A stretch of DNA of 64,000 nucleotides from Streptomyces varsoviensis (GTDB taxonomy: Bacteria > Actinomycetota > Actinomycetes > Streptomycetales > Streptomycetaceae): assembly GCF_000718635.1 (NCBI RefSeq), contig NZ_JOBF01000011.1:186001-250000 (forward strand). Reading direction: 5' to 3'. Both the position numbers and the translations under genes were made by a program. The stretch's first letter is position 1, and each line of letters starts with the position of its first letter. Below, piece by piece: positions 1 through 10,459 of this stretch. Under the pieces are notes generated by a model. That model saw only the letters and a list, made by a program, of their open reading frames with translations. It was not told the DNA's origin and ran no database searches.

Positions 1-939
1 GAGCGGTGAGTGAATGTGCGCGGCGTCGCCCGCGAGTAGTACGCGGCCCCGCCGGTAATCCGTCGCCTGCATCGCGCGATCGGTGAAAGTGGAGGCGAGC
101 TGGATATCGCTCAGCGTCACATCGGTGCCGGATATCCGGCGCAGAACGGCCTGGAGGTGTTCGCGCGTCGGCTGCCGCGAGCGATCGAAAGCGCCGCCGT
201 CGCAGTCCAGCATGGCGACATATCCCTCCGTGAACGCCCGTATGTACATGCCCGTCGGCGTCAGGTGGAAGCCGGGGCGCAGTTGCCCGGGGTCGGCGAT
301 GGTGGCGAGCATGACATAGCCGGTGAACTGTGGTTCGGTGCCCGTGAACGCGAAGCCCGCGAGCCCGCGCACCGTGCTGCGTCCGCCGTCGCAGCCGACG
401 AGCCACCGCGCCGCGTAGTCCCTCTCACCGGCCCGTACGGTCACGCCCTCGTCGTCCTGGGAGATGGCCGAGACCGGGGCGCCGCGCCTGATCCGTACGC
501 CGAGCCGGGCCGCCCGCTCGGACAGCACCGCCTCGACTGCTTCGAGCCGCGTCATCATGCCCTGCGCCGCCGGGCCGGGCAGCCGGAAGGGGAGCGCCGC
601 GTCGTCGATGGCGGCCGGGTCGAGCATCATGCCGGCGAAGTGACCGGCGAAGCGGCGGGCGGTGCGCGGGGGAGGCGGCGGGTCGAGGTCTGTGCCGCGG
701 CCGTCGCCGGGAGCCTCGTCGACGCCCGACGCCGTCCGCAGCGGGCGCAAGAGCCCGCGGCGGTGGAACGCTTCCATCGACGCGGCGGTCAGGCCCCGAT
801 TCCCGAGCGGATCCGCTTTCCACGGGGAGCGGGGCTCCGCGTCCCGTTCGAGCACCAGAACGGAGCAGCCCGCGAGGCCGAGTTCGCAGGCCAGGAAGAG
901 ACCGACCGGGCCGGCGCCCACGATCGTTACGTCATGCAA
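1..939 (-). CDS. FAD-dependent aromatic monooxygenase (partial, C-terminus outside window)
   Basis: The visible 313 codons read as a PHBH/UbiH-type flavin hydroxylase, which would use NAD(P)H and O2 on an aromatic or polyketide substrate. The N-terminus has the Rossmann FAD motif VTIVGAGPVGL. The middle carries the DG motif (LVGCDGGRSTVR), and the sequence at the window edge reads LLAGDAAHIHSP, the third FAD motif. I place the start at the TTG at 939 because AGAGAGGA lies seven bases upstream; the nearby ATG at 935 is out of frame and stops at once. It lies 128 bp downstream of a second flavin monooxygenase on the same strand, so the two may be co-transcribed. The substrate cannot be told from sequence. 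Confidence 0.85.
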   Translation of the reverse strand, partial: MHDVTIVGAGPVGLFLACELGLAGCSVLVLERDAEPRSPWKADPLGNRGLTAASMEAFHRRGLLRPLRTASGVDEAPGDGRGTDLDPPPPPRTARRFAGHFAGMMLDPAAIDDAALPFRLPGPAAQGMMTRLEAVEAVLSERAARLGVRIRRGAPVSAISQDDEGVTVRAGERDYAARWLVGCDGGRSTVRGLAGFAFTGTEPQFTGYVMLATIADPGQLRPGFHLTPTGMYIRAFTEGYVAMLDCDGGAFDRSRQPTREHLQAVLRRISGTDVTLSDIQLASTFTDRAMQATDYRRGRVLLAGDAAHIHSPL

Positions 940-1067
940 GAGAAAATCCTCTCTGAAGAGTCACGACAGCGTGTGAATAGGTGCGTGCGGTGTGTGCGTG
1001 CGATGCGTGTGGTGCGTGATATCGGGGAGCGAATGCGCGGGTGCGCCCCGGCGCGGCAATGTGCGGC

Positions 1068-2204
1068 TCATCGGGTCCGCTCGTCCTGGGTGAAGAAATC
1101 GATCGCGTCCTGCGGCGTGGCGTCGCTCATCGCCGCCGCTTCGGCCGCCGCCGCGGCGCTACGGGCGAACATCACCCGCTCGTATTCGGCGAGCGCCGTC
1201 TCGGCGTCGTCGGGGTGCGCGGCGAGGGACTGGGCGAGTTCGGCGGCGTCCAGCATGGCGAAGTTGGCGCCCTCGCCGTCCTGCGCCGCCAAATGGGCCG
1301 CGTCCCCGAGCAGGGTGACCCCTGGGACGCGGTCCCAACGGTGCTCGCCCGGCAGCGCGTTGTGGGGGCGGAGAACCGGCGCGGTATCGCTTTCGGTGAT
1401 CAGCGCGGTGAGTTCCGGCGCCCAGCCGTCGAATTCGGCCGCTATGCGCGCGGTCGCCGCCCCGGCGCCGGCGAGATCGATGTCGTCGAAATCGATGTCG
1501 GCGAACCATTCCAGCGGCTTCGACAGGACGATATAGACGTGCAGCGTTCCGCCTGCTTCCCGGTGTGCGTGGATTTCCTGCCCGCCGGGGTCGAGCGCGA
1601 GCATCGTCCCGTCGCCCACCGCTTTCGCGAGGGCGGGATGACGGGTGTCGGCGTCGTAGAGATACGTCTCCACGAAGGACATTCCGATGTATACGGGTTC
1701 GGCGGCGGAGAGCAGCGGCCGGACCCGTGACCACGCGCCGTCCGCTCCGACGAGCAGGCTCGTGGTGACGGTGGAGCCGTCGGCGAAGACCACCTCGTGC
1801 CGGCCGTCGCCGAGGGCGCGGGCCTCGTCGACCTTGTGGCCCCACTGGACCGTACCGGCCGGGAGCGATGCGAGGAGAATCCGCCGCAGCTCGCCGCGCT
1901 GCACCTCGGGGCGGCCGCCCGTACCGTCGTCCGCCTTGTCGAGCAGAACCTTTCCGCTGCGGTCGAGGATGCGCATCGCCTGGCGTCCTTCCAGGATGAT
2001 GTCGCGGAACTCCTCCGTCAAGTGCGCTGCTCGCAGGGCGAGTTGGCCGTTGTAGTCGTGGATGTCGAGCATTCCGCCCTGCGTACGGGCCGACGCGGAC
2101 GCCTCCGCCTCGTAGACGGTGGCCGGGATGCCGTGGACGTGCAGGACGCGGGCCAGTGTGAGGCCGCCGAGTCCGGCGCCGATGATCGTCACGGGGCTGG
2201 TCAT
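1068..2204 (-). CDS. FAD-dependent monooxygenase, TetX-like
   Basis: A 378-residue flavoprotein monooxygenase. It begins with the FAD motif VTIIGAGLGGLTLARVL, has the DG motif LVGADGAWSRVRPLL in the middle, and has GVTLLGDAAHLAAQDGEG near the C-terminus, matching FAD-binding in the TetX/PHBH superfamily. The layout and length are closest to the tetracycline-degrading TetX group, but many relatives act on other substrates, so drug inactivation is only a possibility. I chose the ATG at 2204 because GAGGAG precedes it; an upstream ATG adds a 41-residue tail unlike the family. It is divergent from the large SARP regulator, with 284 bp of shared promoter DNA. Confidence 0.85.
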   Translation of the reverse strand: MTSPVTIIGAGLGGLTLARVLHVHGIPATVYEAEASASARTQGGMLDIHDYNGQLALRAAHLTEEFRDIILEGRQAMRILDRSGKVLLDKADDGTGGRPEVQRGELRRILLASLPAGTVQWGHKVDEARALGDGRHEVVFADGSTVTTSLLVGADGAWSRVRPLLSAAEPVYIGMSFVETYLYDADTRHPALAKAVGDGTMLALDPGGQEIHAHREAGGTLHVYIVLSKPLEWFADIDFDDIDLAGAGAATARIAAEFDGWAPELTALITESDTAPVLRPHNALPGEHRWDRVPGVTLLGDAAHLAAQDGEGANFAMLDAAELAQSLAAHPDDAETALAEYERVMFARSAAAAAEAAAMSDATPQDAIDFFTQDERTR

Positions 2205-2362
2205 GGTGATGGTGCTCCTCTGCGGAGGCGAGTGCGGTTTCGAGGTCACCGGTGTGCTCCGGCCGGTCCTCTTCGGGATGTCGTACGGCTCGGAGACTGG
2301 CGCTGGGCGCTCACACGGGGCACACACGGCGCTGACAGCGGCACGCCGTGCGCCGCCGGCCG

Positions 2363-2410
2363 CTCACATCAGGCTCCAGCGGGCTCACGTCAAGCTGACA
2401 GCGGCTCGCA
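2363..2410 (+). promoter_or_regulatory. Phased direct repeats, SARP-type operator candidate
   Basis: Five related hexamers (CTCACA, CTCCAG, CTCACG, CTGACA, CTCGCA) start at 2363, 2374, 2384, 2395 and 2405, a spacing of 10-11 bp. A further CTGACA with the same GCGGC context occurs at 2332. SARP/AfsR-family activators bind direct heptamers on one helix face at this spacing. The site lies about 80 bp before the SARP gene and opposite the flavin monooxygenase. Autoregulation or control of the divergent gene is inference. Confidence 0.4.
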
Positions 2411-2488
2411 CGCCGCCTGTACGGACCCCGTACGGGCGGGCCGCCGACCAAATTTGGGGCTCGCCGCCCCGCGCGCGAAGATCGAGGG

Positions 2489-5400
2489 ATGGACGGGGAC
2501 ACGCGGCTTCGCGTCACACTGCTCGGGGCCTGCCAGGCATCCCGCGGGGCTGCCGCCCTGCCCGTCCGGGGCGCGCGGCTGCGAGGGCTGCTCGTACGGC
2601 TGGCGCTCGCCGGCGGGCGTACGGTCGAGCCGGGCGTCCTCGTCGACGCGATCTGGCCCGAGGGCCCGCCGGCCGGACCCGCCCACGCCCTTCAGGCCCT
2701 CGTCTCCCGGCTGCGCCGGGCCCTCGGCGCGGCCGACGCGGTCACGCGGGCCGCGGGCGGCTACCGGTTGGACGTGGCGGCGGCCGACGTGGACGCCCTG
2801 CGGTTCGAACAGCTCGCCGCCGGCGGCCGCGAACGCCTGCGCGCCGGCGACGCCCACGCCGCGGCGGCCGTGCTCGGCGAGGCCGTGGCCCTGTGGGGCG
2901 ACCGTTGCGGAGCCGAGCCCGCGGCCGTCGCGGCCGTGGCGCCCACCGCCGCGACCCGGCTGGCCCACGCCTCGGCCGAGGCCGCCGCCGACCTCGCCGA
3001 CGCCGAACTGTCCCTCGGCCGCGCCGACGCGGCCGCCGCCCGGCTGACCGCCCTGCTCGCCGAGCACCCCGTCCACGAGCGCGCCGCCGCGCTCCTCATG
3101 GACGCCCTCGCCGCCCAGGGCCGCCAGGCCGACGCCCTCGCCCTGTACGAACGGTTCCGCGAAACCCTCACCGACACCCTCGGCGCCGACCCCGGCACCG
3201 CCCTCCGCCAACGCCACCTGAGCCTGCTGCGCGGCGGACAGCCGACCCCGGCCCCCAAAGGCGGACGCCCCGCCCCGGCCGCCGACGCCTCCCGGACCAC
3301 GACGAGCGACGCCCCGACGCCGCACGTCCCCCGGGGCAACCTCCCCGCCCCCCTGACCCGCCTCATCGGCCGCGATGACGATCTCGCGCGGATCGACGCG
3401 CTGCTCGCGGCCGGGCGGCTCGTGACGGTCCTCGGGCCCGGCGGCGCCGGGAAGACCCGCCTCGCGGTCGAGGCGGCGCGCGGCCGTCGGCGTGCGTACC
3501 GGGACGGGGCCTGGATGATCGACCTCGCCTCGGTCGCGGAGCCCGCGAAGGTCGGGGCGGCCGTGCTGGCGGGGGTCGGGCTGCGCGGGGGCGGGATGTT
3601 CGACGGGCGGGCGCGCGGGGAGGGGGACGAGCTGGATGTGCTCGCGGACCGGCTCGGCGGCAGGGAGAGCCTGCTGCTCGTCGACAACTGCGAGCATCTG
3701 ATCGACGCCGTGGCGCACCTGGTCGCGGCGCTGCTCGCGCGCTGCCCAGGGCTGAGCGTCCTCGCCACCAGCCGCGAACCGCTCGCCGTCGACGGCGAGG
3801 TGCTCGTACCGCTCGGCCCGCTCGCGCTGCCCGGCCCGGACGACGGCGTCGAGCGAGCACGACAGGCGGCGGCCGTGCGGCTGTTCACCGAGCGGGCCGC
3901 GGCCGTACGCCCCGGCTTCATGGTCGACGAGGCGACGCTGCCCGAGGTGCGGCGGGTGGTCCGCGGGCTGGACGGGCTGCCGCTGGCCCTGGAACTGGCC
4001 GCGGCCCGGCTGCGGACCCTGTCGCTGCCCGAACTGGCCGACGGGCTCTCCGACCGGTTCCGGCTGCTCACCACCGGCAGCCGCACCGCGCTGCCCCGGC
4101 ACCGTACGCTGCGCGCCGTCATCGCCTGGAGCTGGGACCTGCTCGGCGCGTACGAGCGTACGGTCGCCGAACGCGTCTCGGTGCTGCCCGGCGGCGTCAC
4201 CGCCGCCTCGGCCGCCGCGCTCTGCGCCGGTACCGGCGTGCCGCCCGCCGACGTCCCCGAACTGCTCGCCGGACTCGTCGACCGGTCGCTGCTGCACCTC
4301 GCCCCCGAGCCCGGCCGCTACCGCATGCTGGAGACCCTGCGCGAGTACGGCGCCGACCGGCTGGCCGCGACGGGCCGCCTCGCGGCCGTACGGGACCTGG
4401 CCGGCGACTACTTCGCCGCGCTGGTGGCCCGGCACGAGCCGCGGCTGCGCGGGCCCGGCCAGCCGGCCGCCATGCGTGCCGTGAGAGCCGAGTACGACAA
4501 CACGCTCGCCGCCCTGCGCCGGCGGTGCGACACCGGCGATGCCACGGGCGCCCTCGCCCTCGCCCTGGACCTGTGCTGGTACTGGCAGATGTTCGACCTG
4601 CACTCCGACGCGGCCTACTGGCTGGGCGAGGCGCTGGCGGTGCCCGGCGGGGAGCCGTCGCGCGCCCGCGACTGCGCCCGCGCCATGCGTCTGCTCAACC
4701 GGCTCGCGCCCCGCCGGGAGACGAGCGCCGCGGAGGCCGCCGCCGACCGGGCCGAGATCGACGGGCTGGCCGGCCGGCTGCTCGCGGACCCGGAGCTGCC
4801 CGGCCCGTACGGCGCGCTCATCGCGCTGCCGTTCGCGTTCCTGCGGGCGGAGCGGACCGTGCCCGCGTTCATCGAGCGCCTGGTCGACGGCGACGACGTA
4901 TGGCTGTCCGGGCTGGCCCATATGTCCCGGGCCCGGTTCGCCGAGAACGCCGGCGACCTCGACCGGACCCGGACCGACGTGGAGGCGGCCCTGACCCGCT
5001 TCCGGCAGGCCGGCGACCACTGGGGCCGCGCCAACGTGCTGCCGATGCGCGCCCAGCTACGGCAGTACGACGGCGACCTCGACGGCGCGCTCGCCGATCT
5101 GCGTGAGACCCGGTCGCTGGAGGGCGAGTTCGGCTCGCTCAGCCTCAGCGACCAGGTCTTCGGCCACTTGCGCTGGATCGACCTGTACCTGCGGCGCGGC
5201 GACACCGACCTCGCGGCCGCGACGCTCGGCGCGGCCCGCGAGCAGGCGCCGCGCGCGAACGTGCCGGAGATGCTGACCCTGGTCGACGCCTGGGAGGCCC
5301 AGTTCCGCGTGGGCCTCGGCGACCTGGACCGCGCGCGCGAACTGCTCGACCGCGCCGAACGCGGCCTGCCCGGCGACGCCCTGTTCCCCGGCGGCCACGC

Positions 5401-5803
5401 GCGAGCCCTGCTCGGCAGGGTGCGGGCCGCGCTCCGCCTGGAACTCGGCGACCTGGCCGGCGCGGAGGAGGCGCTGACCCAGGCGTACGCGGCGGCGCTG
5501 GCGACCGGGGACATGCCGATCCTGTCGATGGCGGCGGTGATCGGGGCCGCGCTCGCGACCGCGTACGGGCGCCACGGCGAGGCCGCCGTCCTGCTCGGCG
5601 CCGCGTCCCGGCTGCGCGGCGCGTACGACCGTACGGACCGTCAGATCCGCGACCTCAGCCGCCGGGGGCGGGCCGCGCTGGGGGAGGCGGCCTTCGACGC
5701 GGCGTACGAGCGGGGGTGGCGGCTGGACCGCGAGGCGGCGGTGGCGGCGGCCGACCCGGCCCGGCTGACGCGCGCGCCGAGGACGGACCGACCGGAGCGG
5801 TAA
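2489..5803 (+). CDS. Large SARP/AfsR-type regulator (wHTH-BTAD-ATPase-TPR)
   Basis: A 1104-residue transcriptional regulator. Residues about 8-90 form an OmpR-type winged helix (RLRGLLVRLALAGG...WPEGPP...LVSRLRRALG), followed by a bacterial transcriptional activation domain to about 240. After a Pro/Ala-rich linker comes an NTPase with Walker A GPGGAGKTR near residue 316 and Walker B-like LLLVDNCEHL near 396. The C-terminal 500 residues are alpha-helical TPR-like repeats. This is the large AfsR-like class, which usually activates secondary metabolism or neighbouring genes. There is no good Shine-Dalgarno site before the ATG at 2489, so it may be leaderless. The best candidate target is the divergent monooxygenase gene; it is 10 kb from the NRPS cluster. 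Confidence 0.9.
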   Translation: MDGDTRLRVTLLGACQASRGAAALPVRGARLRGLLVRLALAGGRTVEPGVLVDAIWPEGPPAGPAHALQALVSRLRRALGAADAVTRAAGGYRLDVAAADVDALRFEQLAAGGRERLRAGDAHAAAAVLGEAVALWGDRCGAEPAAVAAVAPTAATRLAHASAEAAADLADAELSLGRADAAAARLTALLAEHPVHERAAALLMDALAAQGRQADALALYERFRETLTDTLGADPGTALRQRHLSLLRGGQPTPAPKGGRPAPAADASRTTTSDAPTPHVPRGNLPAPLTRLIGRDDDLARIDALLAAGRLVTVLGPGGAGKTRLAVEAARGRRRAYRDGAWMIDLASVAEPAKVGAAVLAGVGLRGGGMFDGRARGEGDELDVLADRLGGRESLLLVDNCEHLIDAVAHLVAALLARCPGLSVLATSREPLAVDGEVLVPLGPLALPGPDDGVERARQAAAVRLFTERAAAVRPGFMVDEATLPEVRRVVRGLDGLPLALELAAARLRTLSLPELADGLSDRFRLLTTGSRTALPRHRTLRAVIAWSWDLLGAYERTVAERVSVLPGGVTAASAAALCAGTGVPPADVPELLAGLVDRSLLHLAPEPGRYRMLETLREYGADRLAATGRLAAVRDLAGDYFAALVARHEPRLRGPGQPAAMRAVRAEYDNTLAALRRRCDTGDATGALALALDLCWYWQMFDLHSDAAYWLGEALAVPGGEPSRARDCARAMRLLNRLAPRRETSAAEAAADRAEIDGLAGRLLADPELPGPYGALIALPFAFLRAERTVPAFIERLVDGDDVWLSGLAHMSRARFAENAGDLDRTRTDVEAALTRFRQAGDHWGRANVLPMRAQLRQYDGDLDGALADLRETRSLEGEFGSLSLSDQVFGHLRWIDLYLRRGDTDLAAATLGAAREQAPRANVPEMLTLVDAWEAQFRVGLGDLDRARELLDRAERGLPGDALFPGGHARALLGRVRAALRLELGDLAGAEEALTQAYAAALATGDMPILSMAAVIGAALATAYGRHGEAAVLLGAASRLRGAYDRTDRQIRDLSRRGRAALGEAAFDAAYERGWRLDREAAVAAADPARLTRAPRTDRPER

Positions 5804-5918
5804 CCGTCGCCGACTGGCGAGGGCGGCGGGTACGGGACGGGAGCGCGCGTCGGGACGGTCGTAGGGGGGCCGACTGCCGACGAGTCGTCAGGGCGGCATC
5901 GACCCCCGTACCAGGACC

Positions 5919-7401
<1,483 letters not shown>

Positions 7402-7487
7402 AAGCCTTGATCTGACCCGCCCTGATCTCCCGGCCGCGGGGCCCGGCGCCGCCCCATAGGGTCCGCCCCGGTCTCCATGGGACCGAC

Positions 7488-7505
7488 GTCACTCCATGGA
7501 GTGAC
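7488..7505. promoter_or_regulatory. 18-bp perfect palindrome before the GMC oxidoreductase
   Basis: GTCACTCCATGGAGTGAC is a perfect inverted repeat in the argG/GMC divergent region, 119 bp before the GMC oxidoreductase start. A CATAGGG motif flanks it on both sides (about 7455 and 7526). It looks like a dimeric repressor operator (TetR or GntR type), but no regulator gene adjoins it. Confidence 0.5.
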
Positions 7506-7623
7506 GATCTTGCGATCGCCTGTTCATAGGGTGCCTGTAGCGGGGGCGCGTCCGAGACGCCCGCGGCGCTTCACCGCCGCCGGGCTCGGACCATGGTGAC
7601 CAGCCGGACTCAGGGAGGCATTC

Positions 7624-9210
7624 ATGCAGCACACCGACGGGCGACCGGCCGAACCGGGGGGCGGCGTCGCCGACGGTGCGACCTTCGACTTCATCGTGTG
7701 CGGAGCGGGCTCCGCGGGATCGGTCGTGGCGGGGCTCCTCTCGGCCGACCCGGCGGCCACCGTGCTGCTCCTGGAGAGCGGCGGCGACGACGACTCGCAG
7801 TTCGTACGCGACCCCGACCTGTGGCCCGCCAACTTCGGCACGGAGCGGGAGTGGGCGTTCGTGACGGAGGCGAACCCCCAGTTGAACGGGCGCCGGCTCG
7901 CCTACTCCATGGGCCGCGGGCTGGGCGGCGGCGGCAGCGTCAACGCCGGGGTGTGGGCGCGCGGCCACCGCACGGACTGGGACGGCTACGCCGCCACCGC
8001 AAAGGACGAGCGCTGGGGATACCGCGACGTACTGGAGACCTACCGCGCCATCGAGGACTGGCACGGCGCCCCCGACCCGGAGCGGCGCGGCACCGGCGGA
8101 CCCGTGAGCGTACGGCCCTCGCAGGACGTGCACCCCCTGTTCACCACCATGCTCGACGCCGCCGAAGCGGCCGGCATCCCCCGCTTCGACAGCGCCAACG
8201 GCGCCCTGATGGAACACGGCCGCGGCTGCTCCGTACGCGACGAGAACATCGAGGACGGCGAGCGCCGCAGCCCCTACCGCTGCTACCTCGCCGACCACCT
8301 CGACCGGCCGAACCTCACCGTCCTCCAGGACACGACCGTCTCCCGCGTACTGCTCGACGGCCGCACCGCCGTCGGCGTGGAAGCGGTGAGCGGGGGCCGC
8401 GTCACACGGTTCCGCGCCGCGCACGAGGTCGTGCTCAGCGCGGGCGCGATCAACACCCCGGCCGTACTGCTCCGCTCCGGCATCGGCGACGAGAGCGACC
8501 TGCGCTCGTTCGGCATCCCGGTCGTCCAGCACCTGCCCGGCGTGGGCCGGAACCTGGACGACCACATCCGCTTCGGCTGCGTATGGGAGGCCCACGACAT
8601 ACCCATGCCGCCGCCCACCCGCAGCCAGGCGGTCTGCTTCTGGGAGGACGAGACCCGGCCCGGAGCGCCGGAGTTCTTCCTGTACCTCTCGCCCACGGGC
8701 TCGGTGTCCCCGGAGAGCGCCGCCCAGTACCCGCTGCCGGAGCGGGCGGTCACCTTCCTCCCCGGCATGCGGCAGCGCGGCAGGGGACAGGTCTCCCTCG
8801 CGGGTACGGACCCGACGCTGGCGCCGCGCGTCGACACGCGCTTCCTCTCCGACCCCGACGACATGGCCTCGGCGCTGGCCTGCGTCGCCATGGCCCGCGA
8901 GGTCGGCAACTCGGCCGCGTTCGCCCCCTACCTCAAGCGCGAGGTGGCGCCCGCGACCTCGACCCGGGCCGACGTCGAGATGTTCCTGCGCAACGCCGTC
9001 GAGACCTTCTGGCACCAGTGCGGCACCGCCCGCATGGGCGCCGACCGCGAGGCCGTCGTCGACGGGCGGTTGAGGGTGCACGGCATCACCGGGCTGCGCG
9101 TCGCGGACGCCTCCGTCCTGCCGCACGTCACCCTCGCCAACACGACGGCCCCGTGCGTCGTGGTGGGGGAGACGGCGGCCCGCATGCTGCTCGCGGACCA
9201 CGGCGGCTGA
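7624..9210 (+). CDS. GMC-family FAD oxidoreductase (choline dehydrogenase-like)
   Basis: A 528-residue glucose-methanol-choline oxidoreductase that would oxidise an alcohol to an aldehyde using FAD. The N-terminal dinucleotide fold reads DFIVCGAGSAGSVVAGLLS, followed by the GMC signature around MGRGLGGGGSVNAGVWARG. The C-terminal half holds the catalytic His region TFWHQCGTARMG and the closing FAD segment RVADASVLPHVTLANTT. GGGAGG lies seven bases before the ATG. The nearest known relatives by layout are choline and alcohol dehydrogenases. A betaine-aldehyde-dehydrogenase-like gene exists in the window at 39834-41303 but is 30 kb away, so a choline-to-betaine route is not shown. Confidence 0.9.
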   Translation: MQHTDGRPAEPGGGVADGATFDFIVCGAGSAGSVVAGLLSADPAATVLLLESGGDDDSQFVRDPDLWPANFGTEREWAFVTEANPQLNGRRLAYSMGRGLGGGGSVNAGVWARGHRTDWDGYAATAKDERWGYRDVLETYRAIEDWHGAPDPERRGTGGPVSVRPSQDVHPLFTTMLDAAEAAGIPRFDSANGALMEHGRGCSVRDENIEDGERRSPYRCYLADHLDRPNLTVLQDTTVSRVLLDGRTAVGVEAVSGGRVTRFRAAHEVVLSAGAINTPAVLLRSGIGDESDLRSFGIPVVQHLPGVGRNLDDHIRFGCVWEAHDIPMPPPTRSQAVCFWEDETRPGAPEFFLYLSPTGSVSPESAAQYPLPERAVTFLPGMRQRGRGQVSLAGTDPTLAPRVDTRFLSDPDDMASALACVAMAREVGNSAAFAPYLKREVAPATSTRADVEMFLRNAVETFWHQCGTARMGADREAVVDGRLRVHGITGLRVADASVLPHVTLANTTAPCVVVGETAARMLLADHGG

Positions 9211-9289
9211 CCGCCGCGGCGGACCGGCCGGCATGAGGCGTAGTCGGCGGCGGGAGGGCCCGGGGCTCAGTGGCCCGGGGCCAGTGGCC

Positions 9290-9322
9290 AGGGCTCAGGG
9301 CTCAGGGCTCAGGGCTCAGGGC
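9290..9322. repeat. 7-bp tandem repeat at the SDR gene end
   Basis: The heptamer AGGGCTC is repeated nearly five times without error and overlaps the stop codon of the SDR gene (9316-9318). Copy number could vary by slippage. Related degenerate repeats sit at other gene ends in this window. Confidence 0.85.
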
Positions 9323-10110
9323 AGGATGGAGTCCACGTACCCGCCGTCGACGCGCACGGCCCCGCCGGTGGTGGCGGAGGCGTAGGGCGAGGCGAGATAG
9401 ACGACCAGGTTGGCGATCTCCTCGGGTTCGATGAGGCGCTGGAGCAGGGACTGCGGACGGTGCTTGATCATGAACTCGCGCTGCGCCTCGTCCCAGGGCA
9501 GCTCGTCGCCGACCAGCTCGCGCACGAACCCCTCGACGCCGCCGGTGTGGGTCGGCCCGGCGACGACGGAGTTGACGGTGACGCCGGTACCCGCGGAGTC
9601 CTTGGCGAAGCCCCGGCCGACGGCGAGCAGCGAGGTCTTCGTCATGCCGTAGTGGATCATCTCGGCGGGGATGACCACGGCCGAGTCGCTGGCGATGTTC
9701 AGGACGCGTCCCCAGCCGCGTTCCTTCATGCCCGGCAGATAGGCGCGGATGAGCCGGACCGCGGAGAGCACGTTGACCTCGAAGTAGCGGCGCCACTCGG
9801 CGTCGTCGATCTCCAGGGGCGGGGCGGAGCCGAAGATGCCGAGGTTGTTGACGAGGATGTCGACCGTCGGCACGGCCTCCAGCACGGCCGCCGCGCCCTG
9901 CTCCGTCGCCAGGTCGCCCACGGCGCCGGTGACATCGTCGCTGCCGGAGTCGGCGCGTACGGTACGGACGGCCTCCGCGACGCGCTCCTGGCCGCGGCCG
10001 TTGACGACGACATGGGCGCCCGCCCGGGCGAGGCCGGCGGCGATGGCGAGGCCGATGCCCTGGGTGGAGCCGGTGACCAGCGCGGTCCGGCCGGACAGAT
10101 CGATATGCAC
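9316..10110 (-). CDS. SDR-family oxidoreductase
   Basis: A 264-residue short-chain dehydrogenase/reductase. It shows the NAD(P) motif TGSTQGIGLA, the NNLG variant of the NNAG structural motif, a serine in NIASDSAVV and the catalytic YGMTK (Tyr-x3-Lys). It would interconvert a carbonyl and an alcohol; the substrate is unknown. I use the GTG at 10110 because GAGAGGA precedes it at good spacing. Longer in-frame starts would add a repetitive Ile/Arg-rich leader (IRIHIRIRNP) that is really a hexamer repeat in the upstream DNA. The stop codon lies inside a heptamer repeat. Confidence 0.88.
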   Translation of the reverse strand: MHIDLSGRTALVTGSTQGIGLAIAAGLARAGAHVVVNGRGQERVAEAVRTVRADSGSDDVTGAVGDLATEQGAAAVLEAVPTVDILVNNLGIFGSAPPLEIDDAEWRRYFEVNVLSAVRLIRAYLPGMKERGWGRVLNIASDSAVVIPAEMIHYGMTKTSLLAVGRGFAKDSAGTGVTVNSVVAGPTHTGGVEGFVRELVGDELPWDEAQREFMIKHRPQSLLQRLIEPEEIANLVVYLASPYASATTGGAVRVDGGYVDSILP

Positions 10111-10459
10111 GAGGTGTTCCTCTCGTCGAGGTGGTGTTACTGGGTTGCGGATACGGATGTGGATGCGTATGCGGACCGGGGCGACGGACACGAGGTTCCA
10201 CCACGTTGCCGGTCCGCGGGTGCGGGCGTAGGACGGCCGCCGCCGGGGTTACGCCGTGTGCTCCGGCGATTCCCACGATCGGCGCGTGCGTCGGAACCTG
10301 GCCCCTCGCCGGGGGCCAGGGGCGTTCTCGGGTGTTGCGCTGCCGCTGGTGCCGGCTGGTGCCTGTCGGCGGCGGGGCCGGGGTGGGGCCCCGCCGCCGA
10401 GGCGGGCGCGAGCGCGAGTACGAGCGCGCATACGAGCCGGGGTAGGGCTACGGGTTCGG
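10111..10459. other. Intergenic region between SDR and HbpS-like genes
   Basis: These 349 bp hold no convincing gene. Near 10140-10185 there is a short imperfect hexamer repeat (GGATAC/GGATGT/GGATGC), and at 10366-10400 there is a strong hairpin listed separately. The SDR promoter should lie in the left part, but I see no clear -35/-10 pair. Confidence 0.5.
10366..10400 (-). terminator. Rho-independent-like hairpin after the HbpS-like gene
   Basis: A perfect 14-bp GC stem (TCGGCGGCGGGGCC, 10366-10379, with 10387-10400) encloses a 7-base loop. It begins 60 bp beyond the stop codon of the leftward HbpS-like gene. There is no U-tract, as is common for streptomycete terminators. Confidence 0.6.

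Noticed and set aside
2390..5020. An 876-codon open frame on the minus strand across the SARP gene
   Set aside because: It is an antisense shadow caused by high GC; the translation is low-complexity Gly/Arg/Pro and the plus frame has clear domains.
7624..9210. Choline-to-betaine pathway formed with the aldehyde dehydrogenase at 39834
   Set aside because: The genes are 30 kb apart without shared regulation, and GMC enzymes have many substrates.
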